From Pectobacterium sp. A5351 (lineage in GTDB: Bacteria > Pseudomonadota > Gammaproteobacteria > Enterobacterales > Enterobacteriaceae): DNA of 64,000 nucleotides. A program made the position numbers and the translations under genes. How positions within the stretch are numbered: position 1 is the stretch's first letter; every line of letters begins with the position of its first letter. The stretch lies in assembly GCF_028335745.1 (NCBI RefSeq), contig NZ_CP116477.1, positions 3,534,001-3,598,000 on the forward strand, written 5' to 3'. This document shows, piece by piece, positions 1 to 9,901 of the stretch. The notes beneath the pieces were generated by a model. That model did no database searches and had not been told where the DNA came from. It worked only from the letters and a program-made list of their open reading frames with translations.

Positions 1-393
1 ATTGAGCCAGACAGTCATCCCCGTTTCGATGCTGAGCTCACGCGTTTCCCCCGTGCCCGTACGGTAATCGGCAGCATAACTTTCCCACGGCAGGCTAAAG
101 CCCACTCCCCCGGTAAGGCAGGCAATCGCCAATAGTTTGAGCATACGGCGACGTTCCTCACCGCGCTTACTCAGCACCGAAGAGGCCAACTGGCTATCTA
201 CCACATGGAAACGGGCATGAATCTGTTCAACCTGCTGCCAGGCAAGCCGATGGGTTTCATTCTGGTGTAACCAGCGCTGCCATGCCTGACGATCGTGCTC
301 GGAGCAGTCTTCATCATACAGCGTGGCATACCACTCAGCGGCAGCATAAAGAACATCTTTGGGAATAGAAGACGTGATAGAAGAAATCATCAT
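1..393 (-). CDS. FecR-family anti-sigma factor / signal transducer, 3' end outside window
   Basis: The frame is open from an ATG at 393 to the window edge, giving the first 131 residues. The N-terminus has the FecR-type cytoplasmic domain (AAEWYATLYDE at about 18-28 and the W-rich QAWQRWLHQNETHRLAWQQV), then a short hydrophobic segment (about residues 88-103, LLAIACLTGGVGFSLPW) that would cross the inner membrane, then the start of the periplasmic FecR domain (GTGETRELSIETGMTVWLN). The family carries the signal from a loaded TonB receptor in the outer membrane to its ECF sigma factor. The start overlaps the stop of the upstream sigma gene (ATGA), so the two are translationally coupled. A second ATG follows immediately at 390. 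The length and C-terminal half cannot be judged. Confidence 0.88.
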   Translation of the reverse strand, partial: MMISSITSSIPKDVLYAAAEWYATLYDEDCSEHDRQAWQRWLHQNETHRLAWQQVEQIHARFHVVDSQLASSVLSKRGEERRRMLKLLAIACLTGGVGFSLPWESYAADYRTGTGETRELSIETGMTVWLN

Positions 394-911
394 TCCTGAC
401 ACAATAGACAATGCATCATCGCTTGTGCCATATATTTTTTTACCATTCGCTCGGAAACGGCTAATTGTTCAGCAACCTGTCGATAGGTCAAACCGTCAAG
501 CTGCACCAGCAAGAATGCCTGACGTACTTTGCCGGGCAGCGTCGCCAGCATCTGATCGATGGCCAACAGCGCATCAACCACCATAGCCTGTTGCTCTGGC
601 GAGGGAGAAAAATGAAACTCCTGCTCTGTCAGCACCTGAAGATAGGCATTTTCGATGTCTTTACGCCGCCAGTGATTCACCATCAGCCCATGAGCCACGG
701 TCGTTAACCAGGCGCGTGGTTCACGGATGCGCTCGACCGAATGCTGGCAAATCAACCGTAGAAACGTATCCTGTGCCAGATCCGCTGCCTGCTGTGAACA
801 CCCCAAACGCCGACGCAACCACGCCTGTAGCCAGGCATGATGGTCATGATAAATCCGCTGAACGTTTAAGGTTTCAGGCTGATTGGGGCAGACTGCTGCG
901 GGACTCTTCAC
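390..911 (-). CDS. FecI-type ECF sigma-70 factor
   Basis: A 173-residue ECF sigma factor with the usual two parts. Region 2 is near residues 18-85 (AADLAQDTFLRL is the conserved core-binding segment, followed by PRAWLTTVAHGLMVNHWRR). Region 4 is near 108-168 (LPGKVRQAFLLVQLDGLTYRQVAEQL, then VSERMVKKYM as recognition helix). In this family it directs RNA polymerase to the promoter of its partner TonB receptor once the FecR protein releases it. It is followed without a gap by the fecR-type gene and preceded by a Fur-like box, so iron limitation should turn it on. The receptor gene lies upstream on the same strand, about 350 bases away. The substrate is not evident, so no gene symbol is given. 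Confidence 0.9.
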   Translation of the reverse strand: MKSPAAVCPNQPETLNVQRIYHDHHAWLQAWLRRRLGCSQQAADLAQDTFLRLICQHSVERIREPRAWLTTVAHGLMVNHWRRKDIENAYLQVLTEQEFHFSPSPEQQAMVVDALLAIDQMLATLPGKVRQAFLLVQLDGLTYRQVAEQLAVSERMVKKYMAQAMMHCLLCQE

Positions 912-935
912 GGTATTCGCTCAATGTGACAGCAA

Positions 936-954
936 TTAAATGATTTTCATTATC
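936..954. promoter_or_regulatory. Fur-like box upstream of the sigma gene
   Basis: This 19-base stretch agrees with the Fur consensus GATAATGATAATCATTATC at 14 of 19 positions by my count, with the right half (TCATTATC) perfect. It lies 25-43 bases upstream of the sigma factor ATG on the minus strand, where a repressor would cover the promoter. Iron-dependent repression of FecI-type genes by Fur is well established. Confidence 0.6.
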
Positions 955-1034
955 ATTAAAAGTAAAGTCAACGACTATTCACGTCTATCGTGCCGAGAAC
1001 GGTAAAAATAAGGAAATAGCGGGGCGTGTGGAGC

Positions 1035-1243
1035 AAAAAAGAAAGAAGCCCAAGGGCTCCAGACCGTTGAAGAACCTATTTGCCGAATGAAAACGGGAGT
1101 AACGGAATAGAAGAGTAAAGCGTTTGCGCCAGGGATGGCGCAAGCCGAGCGTACATGGACGTATTCACAGCGTCTTTACGATCTATCCGTTACTCCCGCT
1201 CTACGGACTTTGTCAGCAACCTCAATCCCAAGGGCTTCTTTTC
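1035..1243. repeat. Nested palindromic intergenic element
   Basis: The 320 bases between receptor and sigma genes hold an element with long imperfect inverted arms. The outer arms are AAGAAGCCC (near 1044) and GGGCTTCTT (near 1234). Inside these, CGGGAGTAACGG near 1094 pairs with CCGTTACTCCCG near 1188. An inner palindrome GCGCCAGGGATGGCGC is at about 1127-1142. The arrangement resembles ERIC-like or other enterobacterial intergenic repeats but is not the ERIC sequence I know. It could fold in RNA read from either strand and could attenuate read-through from receptor to sigma gene. Confidence 0.5.
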
Positions 1244-1264
1244 AGTCCGGTTTGAAACGAGAGA

Positions 1265-3658
1265 TTACCAACGATAGCTAACATTCGCGCTGACGTTACG
1301 GCCTTCACCGTAGTAGCACCAGTAGTTACACGCGCTGACATACTCACGGTTTGTCAGGTTGGTTGCATTAACCTGCAACCGCCAGTCCTTGCTGAAATCA
1401 TAGGCGATCATCGCATCCCACAGCGTATAAGCAGGAACCTTCATGTCCGACGAATTGGCAATATCACCGTAAGAGCTGCCTACATAGCGTACACCGCTGC
1501 CGATACTTAATCCTTCCAGCTTGCCGTTAAAGGCATAAGTCGCCCAGCCAGACACGATCTGTTCAGGGAGGCCCGGTAGGCGTTTCCCCACTTCACCGAC
1601 GGTACCTGATTTGGTCGTTTCCACTTCGTTGTATGTGTAGTTTGCCGTCAGCGTCAGACCAGTATACACCTCGCCGCTCAATTCCAGTTCAAGACCGCGT
1701 GAACGGGCTTCACCCGCCTGAATAGTCAGACTCGGATTTTTAGGATCCGTCGTTTTAACGTTTTTCTGTTCCAGATTAAACAGGGCAGCAGACGCATAAC
1801 CGTTAAAGCCTTCCGGCGTATATTTTACGCCCACTTCCATTTGCTGGCCCTCTTCCGGCACATATGGACGTTCATAACCATCGCGTCCCGACACCGGCAG
1901 GAAGGATTCCGAGTAGCTTACGTAAGGGGAAAGACCGTTATCAAACAGGTACATTACCCCGGCAGTCTTGGTAAATTTGGTATCGTCGGTACGCGTATCC
2001 GCGCCTGATGAAAAATTACGGTCACGAGACTTCGCCACGTCGTAACGTCCACCCAGCAAGAAAATCAGGCGCTCGTCATACTTGATCTGATTCTGGACGT
2101 AATAACCCGTCTGATGGCGACCAGAACGGTGATCAAATAGCTGGCTGTCCGGCGACGTGTAGTGGCCGTAAACCGGGTTAAACATATCAATAGGGTCGCC
2201 AAAGGAGTACAGGTTTCCATCGCGACTTTGCGTATTGGCACGGCGGTAGTCAAACCCGAGCAGCAGCGTGTTTTCAATATCTTCCCACTGCCATTCGCCC
2301 ACTAAACGGTTATCGGTAGCCCAGTTTTGCGCAAAACCGTCACGGTAGGTCAACCCACGATTGGCTAATCGATCGCTGACAACATTCGTGACCGGATCGG
2401 TATACATCCCCAGCACGTAAGCATTACGCAGATCCAAATTCAGATAGGTGTAATTCACATTCTGGTGGAACGTCCAGGTGTCGTTCAGATGATGCGTGAA
2501 TTCATAGCCCAGAGTGAACTGGCGGGTATCATGGCGGTTCATACCCGGTTCGCCCAGCGACGTTTTATAGCCGACTTTGCCAAACGGCGTGCCATGTAGT
2601 GTACCGTACGGCAGCTTAAAGCCGTTGGTCGTGTCGGACTTCGTATCCATGTAGCTGGCTAATACGGTCAGTTCCGTGTCTTCTCCGAGGAATGTGACGC
2701 TCGGAGCCAGATAGAAACGTTTACTCTTCGAAAAGTCCATCTCACCCGAGGTATCACGCGCTAGCGCCACAACCCGATACAACACCGAGCCATCATCATT
2801 TAACGGACCCGCGCTGTCGACGGCCAGATGGCGGTAGTCGTTAGAACCGTATTCCAGCTCAACTTTCCCCTGAGGTAAACGCGTAGGCCGTTTGGTGATG
2901 ACATTAACCAAACCGCCGGGCGGGTTTTGCCCATACAGGACGGAAGCGGGGCCTTTCAGGACTTCGATACGTTCAACACCGAACGGTTCAATCTGCTGAC
3001 CGTAGAACCCGTCTTCATTCAGCGTCGCCAGACCATTCTGGAACCGGGATTGATCGCTAAATCCACGAATGGTCACCCATTCAGCTTTATTATCCGGCCC
3101 GTATGGCGTAGCCAGAATCCCGCTGCTATAGCGCAGCGCCTGATCGATCTTTTGTGCCCCACGCTCTTCGATCTGTTTCTCCGAGACAACCGCAACCGCA
3201 CGTGGCGTTTCTGAAATCGGCACATCCAGCTTCATCGCGGTATTCGGTGGGGCGGTGACAACGATCCGATCGTTTTTGGCAGGAGCAGGGGCGGTAACAG
3301 GCAGAGGCTCACTCGCCACACGCAGCACCAGCGTCACGCTGCCATCTACACTGTACTGTGCACTGAGGCCGCTGTTGATGAGAATCTGCTGGAAGCCCTG
3401 CTCTACGCTGTAGTTCCCCTGCAATCCCGCACCGCGTTTACCCGCCACCAATGCCGGATCGTAAGAAAGTAATACGCCAGCCTGTTGGGCAAATTGATTG
3501 AGCATCTGATTGAGCGGGCCGGACGACACCGCGTATTGTTGGACTGGCACCGCAGAGGCAGCATAGACTGCCGCTATTGGCAGCATTGAGGCAAACGATG
3601 CCCCAGGTACCCCAGCACGTAAAGCACGCGCCAACAGGTGGGTACGGAATTTGACCAT
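1265..3658 (-). CDS. TonB-dependent siderophore receptor with STN signalling domain
   Basis: A 797-residue outer-membrane receptor. After a signal peptide (about residues 1-34) comes a secretin/TonB short N-terminal domain (about 40-112; PLNQMLNQFAQQAGVLLSYD), which contacts FecR-type proteins. A TonB-box-like stretch DRIVVTAPP (about 130) follows, then the plug (about 145-270; ERIEVLKGPASVLYGQNPPGG) and a 22-strand beta barrel ending in the usual aromatic residue (VSYRW). Length and plug motifs fit ferric siderophore receptors of the FpvA/FoxA/FhuE group; the ligand cannot be told from sequence. The receptor precedes the sigma/anti-sigma pair on the same strand, whereas the classic order is fecI-fecR-fecA. 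No clear Fur box was seen directly upstream, which fits activation by the ECF sigma factor. Confidence 0.93.
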   Translation of the reverse strand: MVKFRTHLLARALRAGVPGASFASMLPIAAVYAASAVPVQQYAVSSGPLNQMLNQFAQQAGVLLSYDPALVAGKRGAGLQGNYSVEQGFQQILINSGLSAQYSVDGSVTLVLRVASEPLPVTAPAPAKNDRIVVTAPPNTAMKLDVPISETPRAVAVVSEKQIEERGAQKIDQALRYSSGILATPYGPDNKAEWVTIRGFSDQSRFQNGLATLNEDGFYGQQIEPFGVERIEVLKGPASVLYGQNPPGGLVNVITKRPTRLPQGKVELEYGSNDYRHLAVDSAGPLNDDGSVLYRVVALARDTSGEMDFSKSKRFYLAPSVTFLGEDTELTVLASYMDTKSDTTNGFKLPYGTLHGTPFGKVGYKTSLGEPGMNRHDTRQFTLGYEFTHHLNDTWTFHQNVNYTYLNLDLRNAYVLGMYTDPVTNVVSDRLANRGLTYRDGFAQNWATDNRLVGEWQWEDIENTLLLGFDYRRANTQSRDGNLYSFGDPIDMFNPVYGHYTSPDSQLFDHRSGRHQTGYYVQNQIKYDERLIFLLGGRYDVAKSRDRNFSSGADTRTDDTKFTKTAGVMYLFDNGLSPYVSYSESFLPVSGRDGYERPYVPEEGQQMEVGVKYTPEGFNGYASAALFNLEQKNVKTTDPKNPSLTIQAGEARSRGLELELSGEVYTGLTLTANYTYNEVETTKSGTVGEVGKRLPGLPEQIVSGWATYAFNGKLEGLSIGSGVRYVGSSYGDIANSSDMKVPAYTLWDAMIAYDFSKDWRLQVNATNLTNREYVSACNYWCYYGEGRNVSANVSYRW

Positions 3659-4386
3659 TATTTATCCCCTATCGCATAAGAAACACTTGTTTTCAAAAGT
3701 TATGCCAATCGAGTGGATAAAAAGGGGAACTGCGAGTCGCAAAATAATTGAAATAATGCGCTCTGAATCAGAATTATTGAGGAACATTCGCTGTCAATAT
3801 TAGTAAACTAATGACAATAAAAAGTTGACATGATTTTTATCAAAACGTGCTATACACCGCCAAAAGCTATGTCAGTTTGGCCTAATCAATAATTATTAGA
3901 TGAGAATCTACTTATATAGTTGTCATCCTTTAAGTTTCAGCACGCTAAGAATAAAGAAAATTTTAAGAGTTTCTTATCAAGATTTAATAAGCAATGGTGT
4001 TTAAGGAAATAATTTTCGAGAAGGAAAAGGGAAGAAACATAAAGGTAAGCAAGATGATATCGAAACGTTTCGCTGATTATTTTAAAGAAACATATTATAT
4101 GCAATATAATATATAACCCTCTATTTTTATTAGCTTTTAAAATTATTGCAGCTAATAAAAAACATCTTTTATTCTTCATTCACGAAAAATCAACAAGACG
4201 TTATTGTCATACTGGCCGAAAGTAATAAGCAGAGAATAACCTACGTAATCGGTTGCCGTTGAAAAAGCTATGCTAAATTAGCAATAACAACGTTATTAAT
4301 AGCAACAATTTTTCTTTTTTTGTTATTTTTAACTAGAAAATACGCGTTTTTAGTCTTCCGGCCAGATAATCGACTATTATGCAAAT
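3659..4386. other. AT-rich intergenic region
   Basis: About 730 bases, strongly AT-rich compared with its neighbours. It must contain the receptor promoter at its left end. Short open frames occur (for example 3937-4179 on the minus strand) but lack a convincing ribosome binding site or a recognisable protein. I see no other supported feature. Confidence 0.5.
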
Positions 4387-4779
4387 TTATGACGCTAGAT
4401 TTGCCGAGGGCTCAACCGTATCCTGGTTCAGGATCAGCAAAGAAAGCACCCGGTTTTCAACGTTTAGCTTAGAAAAAGACAACGTACTTAACTGATTTTT
4501 AGTAAACCCATCAGACAACAAATCCGAGACCACACGCGTACTCAAGGCATTGGAATTCTTCATAAAATCGTGATAGGCGAACTTCACGTTGACAGGCAAC
4601 ACATCATCGATTGAAACGGGCATGTTCATTTCAGCACGCAATCCAAAATGGGCGTTGAAGGCAGAATTCGCACAGACGACCTTACACTTTTCGTCAATCA
4701 CCGCCACAGCACGTCGATCGTTCTGAACTGGTTGAGAAAGCATGCCTAAAATTTCATTCCGGCCAAATATCAGACTCAT
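4387..4779 (-). CDS. Small single-domain PAS protein
   Basis: A 130-residue protein that is essentially one PAS fold: RRAVAVIDEKCKVVCANSAF (about 22-41) is the PAS core beta strands and first helix, and the last strands include LSFSKLNVENRVLSLLILNQ. No output domain (HTH, kinase, GGDEF) follows before the stop. A good Shine-Dalgarno (GAGGAAAC, about 5 bases before ATG) supports the start. PAS domains sense small ligands or redox state or mediate dimerisation. This one could be a stand-alone sensor/antagonist or the remnant of a PAS-LuxR type regulator. It stands alone between AT-rich spacers with no operon partner. Confidence 0.65.
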   Translation of the reverse strand: MSLIFGRNEILGMLSQPVQNDRRAVAVIDEKCKVVCANSAFNAHFGLRAEMNMPVSIDDVLPVNVKFAYHDFMKNSNALSTRVVSDLLSDGFTKNQLSTLSFSKLNVENRVLSLLILNQDTVEPSANLAS

Positions 4780-5681
4780 TGTTTCCTCTGCATCATGCTA
4801 TGTAAAAAGATATCTCACAGCGCGCCATGACCTTACGGCACACCATTGATAAGCAATCAACCTACCGGAATTTAAAGGGTTTCCGGATTAATAGTGTTCT
4901 TCCCCACCCCAGAAAGTCACCTAATGAAAATAGTGAATTTCGCTAACCAAAACGGTTTATACGTCCTCAGGCTACCGGGGCTCAAACACCTGCCGCCTTA
5001 GTCAGCGTCAGTGATGTTGGGTATATGTATGTTATTTATTTTTGGAAACCGGATATTTCTGAATAAGACACAAAAAATAACACTTCATTTTTCTTTTTGT
5101 CAGCGGCTAGCACACGGCATCTTTACCCTTTTTAAGAAGGCCCACATCTGTGCTGTGGAACCCACTTAGAGTGTAGATTATTCACACTTATCTGCCCGTT
5201 GATAATCAGATAAATCTATTTCATTAATAGCCTACATATAATTAACAAATGAAACAAAATCTCAACAGATGGAACACAGGTGAACGCGCTAAATAGCTGG
5301 CTCACGTAGAAATATACTCTGAACGGGGTTTTTACTATCGGCTGAATAAGCGGGATCTTTATGCCTTTTGATCGTAAAGGGCGATCAAAAACTTGATAAC
5401 AATAGATATAATCTATTGAAAACAATGAATTGATCGTTAATGACATTATAACAGCATAGATAATTCTGCTGACCGTCATATTGTGACATACATCACTTAT
5501 TGCGTTTTGGCTATCACGAAAAAACTGCCTGTTTTCTGAACCAAAAGACTATCTTTTAAGTAACGCCTCACTGCTTTTCCTGCATTGCGTGATCAATCGC
5601 GCAAAAAAGAAACAAAGATAACGGGTTAACTACAATTAACCATTATTTGACATAGCATTAACATGTTTAAGGAGAAGCGCT
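4780..5681. other. Long acs upstream region
   Basis: A roughly 900-base AT-rich spacer between the divergent PAS gene and acs. It contains the CRP site noted separately at 5482-5497. A minus-strand frame at 5216-5479 overlaps this control region, lacks a ribosome binding site and is unlikely to be a gene. A long control region before acs is also seen in E. coli. Confidence 0.5.
5482..5497. promoter_or_regulatory. CRP-cAMP binding site for acs
   Basis: The sequence is TGTGA-N6-TCACT, one base off the TGTGA-N6-TCACA consensus core. It sits 185 bases before the acs start. E. coli acs is activated by CRP from two sites in its long upstream region, so the same control is likely here. The core promoter was not identified with confidence. 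Confidence 0.7.
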
Positions 5682-7643
5682 ATGACACAACATAATAAAC
5701 ACACCATTCCCGCCGCAATTGCGGAAAATGCACTGATAAATGCTCAGCAATACGAAAATATGTATCGGCTGTCCGTTGACGATCCCGCTGCCTTTTGGGG
5801 TGAGCAGGGAAAGATCGTCGATTGGATCAAACCCTATAAAACTGTCAAGAACACCTCATTCGACCCTGGCCATATCAGTATTCGCTGGTTTGAAGACGGT
5901 ACGCTAAACGTGGCTGCAAACTGCCTGGATCGCCATCTGGCAGAGCGTGGCGATCAAACCGCCATCATCTGGGAAGGTGATAACGCGACAGAAAGCAAAA
6001 AAGTCACCTATCGAGAACTGCATCAATCCGTATGCCGCTTCGCCAACGTGCTGAAGTCACAGGGCATCAAAAAAGGCGATGTCGTTGCTATTTATATGCC
6101 GATGGTGCCGGAAGCCGCCGTAGCGATGCTGGCCTGCGCCAGAATCGGAGCCATTCACTCGGTGATCTTCGGCGGATTCTCTCCTGAAGCAATTTCCGGG
6201 CGTATCATCGATTCCAGCGCCAAGCTGGTTATTACCGCCGATGAAGGCGTACGCGCCGGACGTGTGATTCCGCTGAAGAAGAATATTGATGAAGCGCTAA
6301 AAAACCCGAACGTCACCACCATTTCGAGCGTCATCGTTTTCCGTCGTACGGGTAAAACCGGTGAATGGAAGGAGGGTCGCGATCTGTGGTGGCACGATCT
6401 GGTTGAAAAAGCAGACGATCACTGCCCGCCAGAAGAGATGAATGCGGAAGATCCGCTCTTTATCCTTTATACCTCCGGCTCGACCGGCAAACCGAAAGGT
6501 GTACTTCACACCACAGGCGGCTATCTGGTCTATGCTGCACTGACTTTCAAGTATGTCTTCGACTACCACCCTGGCGACATTTACTGGTGTACGGCAGATG
6601 TTGGCTGGGTCACGGGGCACAGCTACCTGCTATATGGTCCGCTGGCGTGCGGCGCAATTACGCTCATGTTTGAAGGTGTGCCGACCTGGCCGGACGCCAG
6701 ACGTATGGCGCAAGTGGTCGATAAGCATCAGGTCAACATTCTCTATACTGCCCCCACCGCCATCCGCGCACTGATGGCTGAAGGTGATAAAGCAATCGAA
6801 GGGACATCGCGTGAATCGCTCCGGATCATGGGTTCTGTCGGTGAGCCAATCAACCCGGAAGCCTGGGAGTGGTATTTCAACAAAATCGGCAATGGTAAGT
6901 GCCCTATCGTCGACACCTGGTGGCAAACGGAGACGGGCGGCTTCATGATCACCCCTCTGCCTGGCGCGATTGAAGCGAAAGCCGGCTCCGCGACGCGCCC
7001 ATTCTTCGGCGTACAACCTGCACTCGTCGATAACCTCGGCAACCCGCAGGAAGGCACCGCGGAAGGCAATCTGGTCATCGTGGATTCCTGGCCGGGTCAG
7101 GCACGAACCCTGTTTGGCGATCACGATCGCTTCGAACAAACCTATTTTTCTACCTTCAAAGGCATGTACTTCAGCGGTGACGGCGCGCGCCGTGACGAAG
7201 ATGGCTATTACTGGATTACGGGTCGCGTTGACGACGTGTTGAACGTTTCCGGGCATCGTCTGGGGACGGCGGAAATCGAATCAGCGCTCGTTGCCCATCC
7301 CAAAATTGCTGAAGCAGCCGTCGTCGGCATTCCGCACCATATGAAAGGGCAGGCTATTTACGCCTACATCACGCTGAACCACGGCGAGGAGCCGTCCAGC
7401 GAGCTGTATACGGAGGTTCGCAACTGGGTACGTAAGGAAATCGGCCCGATTGCAACTCCAGATATCCTGCACTGGACTGACTCTTTACCAAAAACGCGAT
7501 CCGGCAAAATCATGCGTCGTATTTTGCGGAAGATCGCCGCCGGTGACACCAGCAATCTGGGGGATACCTCAACGCTGGCCGATCCTGGCGTCGTCGAAAA
7601 ACTGCTCGAAGAAAAGCAGGCCATGAGTACCGCCTCTCAATAA
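5682..7643 (+). CDS. acs: Acetyl-CoA synthetase (AMP-forming)
   Basis: A 653-residue enzyme that activates acetate with ATP and CoA to acetyl-CoA in the cytoplasm, allowing growth on low acetate. Family motifs are all present: the phosphate loop [11 protein letters not shown] (about 264-274), the adenylate-binding [10 protein letters not shown], the hinge/A8 region [20 protein letters not shown], and the C-terminal catalytic lysine in [11 protein letters not shown] (about 602-612), which is also the known acetylation-control site. The start follows AAGGAGAAG with good spacing. Downstream are yjcH and actP in the same direction, the enterobacterial acetate-scavenging operon. Length matches E. 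coli Acs (652). Confidence 0.98.
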   Translation: MTQHNKHTIPAAIAENALINAQQYENMYRLSVDDPAAFWGEQGKIVDWIKPYKTVKNTSFDPGHISIRWFEDGTLNVAANCLDRHLAERGDQTAIIWEGDNATESKKVTYRELHQSVCRFANVLKSQGIKKGDVVAIYMPMVPEAAVAMLACARIGAIHSVIFGGFSPEAISGRIIDSSAKLVITADEGVRAGRVIPLKKNIDEALKNPNVTTISSVIVFRRTGKTGEWKEGRDLWWHDLVEKADDHCPPEEMNAEDPLFILYTSGSTGKPKGVLHTTGGYLVYAALTFKYVFDYHPGDIYWCTADVGWVTGHSYLLYGPLACGAITLMFEGVPTWPDARRMAQVVDKHQVNILYTAPTAIRALMAEGDKAIEGTSRESLRIMGSVGEPINPEAWEWYFNKIGNGKCPIVDTWWQTETGGFMITPLPGAIEAKAGSATRPFFGVQPALVDNLGNPQEGTAEGNLVIVDSWPGQARTLFGDHDRFEQTYFSTFKGMYFSGDGARRDEDGYYWITGRVDDVLNVSGHRLGTAEIESALVAHPKIAEAAVVGIPHHMKGQAIYAYITLNHGEEPSSELYTEVRNWVRKEIGPIATPDILHWTDSLPKTRSGKIMRRILRKIAAGDTSNLGDTSTLADPGVVEKLLEEKQAMSTASQ

Positions 7644-7665
7644 CCCTCTGACCCACCGCTCTCTT

Positions 7666-7700
7666 CATCCCCGTAAGCCATGACGTGGCTTGCGGGGATG
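7666..7700 (+). other. Stem-loop between acs and yjcH
   Basis: Arms of 15 bases (7666-7680 and 7686-7700) pair with only one G-U wobble around a 5-base loop. There is no U-tract after it, so this is more likely an mRNA-stability or processing hairpin inside the operon than a full terminator. It could lower yjcH-actP expression relative to acs. Confidence 0.6.
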
Positions 7701-7768
7701 TGGCTGGCGATAAATCAGGCGGCGGCGTCGCGGCAATACTCAACCCTACAGATTACTGGAGACTTACG

Positions 7769-8080
7769 ATGAATGATGCCATTTATCAACGGATTGAAAG
7801 TAACCCCTTATTCAGAGAACTGGTCAACAAACGGCAGCGTTTCGCTGTTTTTCTCTCGCTGATCATGCTGGTGCTTTATGTGGGTTTTATCCTGCTCATC
7901 GCCTTTGCGCCTGGCTGGCTGGGAACGCCCATCAGCCCAGGTTCCAGCATTACCCGTGGCATTCCGATTGGCGTGGGATTGATTGCGATCTCCTTCATCC
8001 TGACAGGCACTTATGTGTACCGCGCTAACGGTGAATTTGATCGTCTGACCAAACAGTTACTGGATGAGGTAAAGCAATGA
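7769..8080 (+). CDS. yjcH: DUF485 inner-membrane protein YjcH
   Basis: A 103-residue protein with two membrane segments (about residues 26-48 and 62-84) separated by a short loop, as in the DUF485 family. The start at 7769 ([15 protein letters not shown]) is preferred over the longer in-frame start at 7685 because it has GGAGA seven bases upstream and matches the E. coli YjcH length (104). The stop overlaps the actP start (ATGA), indicating coupling. YjcH homologues accompany the acetate permease; a direct role in transport is assumed but not proven. Confidence 0.93.
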   Translation: MNDAIYQRIESNPLFRELVNKRQRFAVFLSLIMLVLYVGFILLIAFAPGWLGTPISPGSSITRGIPIGVGLIAISFILTGTYVYRANGEFDRLTKQLLDEVKQ

Positions 8081-9735
8081 AAATACGCTTTATGATGCTG
8101 TTCGGACTTTTGACGCTGCCGGTGCTTGCGTGGGCGGCGGATGCCCTCACGGGGGATGTTCAGCGCCAGCCGTTGAATATTCAAGCCATCGTGATGTTTC
8201 TGTTGTTCGTCGGCGGTACGCTGTATATCACTTACTGGGCGTCGAAGAAAACCCGTTCACGTAGCGATTATTATACGGCTGGCGGCAACATTACCGGTTT
8301 CCAGAACGGGCTGGCGATTGCGGGGGACTACATGTCCGCCGCGTCCTTCCTCGGTATTTCTGCGCTGGTTTATACCTCCGGCTACGACGGCCTGATCTAC
8401 TCACTCGGCTTTTTGGTCGGCTGGCCTATTATTCTGTTTCTGATCGCAGAGCGGCTGCGCAACCTCGGGCGTTATACCTTTGCTGACGTCGCCTCCTACC
8501 GTTTGCAGCAGCGCCCGATCCGTAGCCTTTCCGCCTGTGGCTCGCTGGTGGTTGTGGCCCTATACCTCATCGCACAGATGGTTGGCGCAGGGAAACTCAT
8601 CGAACTGCTGTTCGGCCTCAACTACCATGTGGCCGTGATACTGGTCGGTATTCTGATGGTGATGTATGTAATGTTTGGCGGCATGCTCGCCACCACATGG
8701 GTACAGATTATCAAAGCCGTCCTGCTGCTCTTCGGCGCCACCTTCATGGCTGTCATGGTGATGAAATCCGTGGGGTTCAGCTTTAACGAGCTGTTCAAAC
8801 AGGCGATGGTGGTTCACCCGAAAGGTGCATCAATCATGAGCCCCGGTGGGCTGGTTTCTGATCCGATATCCGCGCTGTCCCTCGGGTTAGGCCTGATGTT
8901 CGGTACCGCTGGCCTGCCGCACATTCTGATGCGCTTCTTCACCGTCAGCGATGCGAAAGAAGCCCGCAAGAGCGTGTTCTATGCCACAGGTTTCATGGGC
9001 TATTTCTACTTCCTGACCTTCATCATCGGCTTCGGCGCCATCCTGCTGGTCAGCGCTAACCCTGCGTTCAAGGACGCGACAGGCGCTCTTATCGGCGGGA
9101 ATAACATGGCGGCGGTGCATCTGGCCGATGCGGTCGGCGGCGACTTCTTCCTCGGCTTTATCTCTGCCGTAGCCTTTGCCACCATCCTGGCCGTCGTTGC
9201 CGGTCTGACCTTGGCAGGCGCGTCTGCCGTATCCCACGATCTTTACTCCAACGTAATCAAAAAAGGGAAAGCGACAGAGCGTGATGAGCTGAAAGTCTCG
9301 AAAATCACCGTGTTGGTGCTGGGTGTCGTGGCAATTTCGCTGGGTATCCTGTTTGAGAACCAGAATATCGCCTTCATGGTTGGGCTGGCCTTCTCCATCG
9401 CTGCCAGTTGTAACTTCCCGATCATTATCATCTCGATGTACTGGTCAAAACTGACCACACGCGGGGCGATGATTGGCGGCTGGGCAGGTCTGTTGACGGC
9501 CGTCATTTTGATGATATTGGGGCCGACTATCTGGGTGAAAATCCTCGGTCACGCCACCCCCATTTACCCTTACGATTATCCAGCGCTTTTCTCCATGCTG
9601 GTCGCGTTTATCGGTATCTGGTTCTTCTCCATCACCGATCGCTCCGAATCCGGGCAGCAGGAACGCGCTCGCTTCCATGCGCAGTTTGTCCGTTCACAAA
9701 CCGGCGTCGGCGCTTCAAAAGGCAGTTCCCACTAA
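8077..9735 (+). CDS. actP: Acetate/glycolate symporter ActP
   Basis: A 552-residue sodium:solute symporter with a cleavable signal ([17 protein letters not shown]) and about 13 membrane segments. Motifs typical of ActP include [20 protein letters not shown] (about 66-85) and the SSS core [12 protein letters not shown] near 280. It imports acetate and glycolate for Acs. It is the last gene of the acs operon, translationally coupled to yjcH. Length is close to E. coli ActP (549). Confidence 0.97.
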   Translation: MKIRFMMLFGLLTLPVLAWAADALTGDVQRQPLNIQAIVMFLLFVGGTLYITYWASKKTRSRSDYYTAGGNITGFQNGLAIAGDYMSAASFLGISALVYTSGYDGLIYSLGFLVGWPIILFLIAERLRNLGRYTFADVASYRLQQRPIRSLSACGSLVVVALYLIAQMVGAGKLIELLFGLNYHVAVILVGILMVMYVMFGGMLATTWVQIIKAVLLLFGATFMAVMVMKSVGFSFNELFKQAMVVHPKGASIMSPGGLVSDPISALSLGLGLMFGTAGLPHILMRFFTVSDAKEARKSVFYATGFMGYFYFLTFIIGFGAILLVSANPAFKDATGALIGGNNMAAVHLADAVGGDFFLGFISAVAFATILAVVAGLTLAGASAVSHDLYSNVIKKGKATERDELKVSKITVLVLGVVAISLGILFENQNIAFMVGLAFSIAASCNFPIIIISMYWSKLTTRGAMIGGWAGLLTAVILMILGPTIWVKILGHATPIYPYDYPALFSMLVAFIGIWFFSITDRSESGQQERARFHAQFVRSQTGVGASKGSSH

Positions 9736-9745
9736 TCTTCCTCTC

Positions 9746-9775
9746 ACTGGCCCGCATTCGCGGGTCAGTTCTTCT
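9746..9775 (+). terminator. Probable terminator of the acs operon
   Basis: A GC-rich stem (9746-9755 with 9760-9769, one G-U pair, ATTC loop) lies 11 bases after the actP stop and is followed by a T-rich but interrupted tract (TTCTTCTCT). It fits a modest intrinsic terminator. Confidence 0.6.
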
Positions 9776-9901
9776 CTGTAATCCAACGCTACGCGCTGTT
9801 GAAAGATTTTTGCGGGGCGGCTTCACGATAGTTATCGGCCTTCTGCTCTTCCCTGAACGTTCCGCTATGGTATCGGCATACACATCACAGGGAAGGATGC
9901 G

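Noticed and set aside
3937..4179. 80-codon minus-strand frame in AT-rich DNA
   Set aside because: No ribosome binding site, composition like random AT-rich sequence, no recognisable motif.
5216..5479. 87-codon minus-strand frame upstream of acs
   Set aside because: Abuts the CRP site in the acs control region, lacks a ribosome binding site and any family signature.
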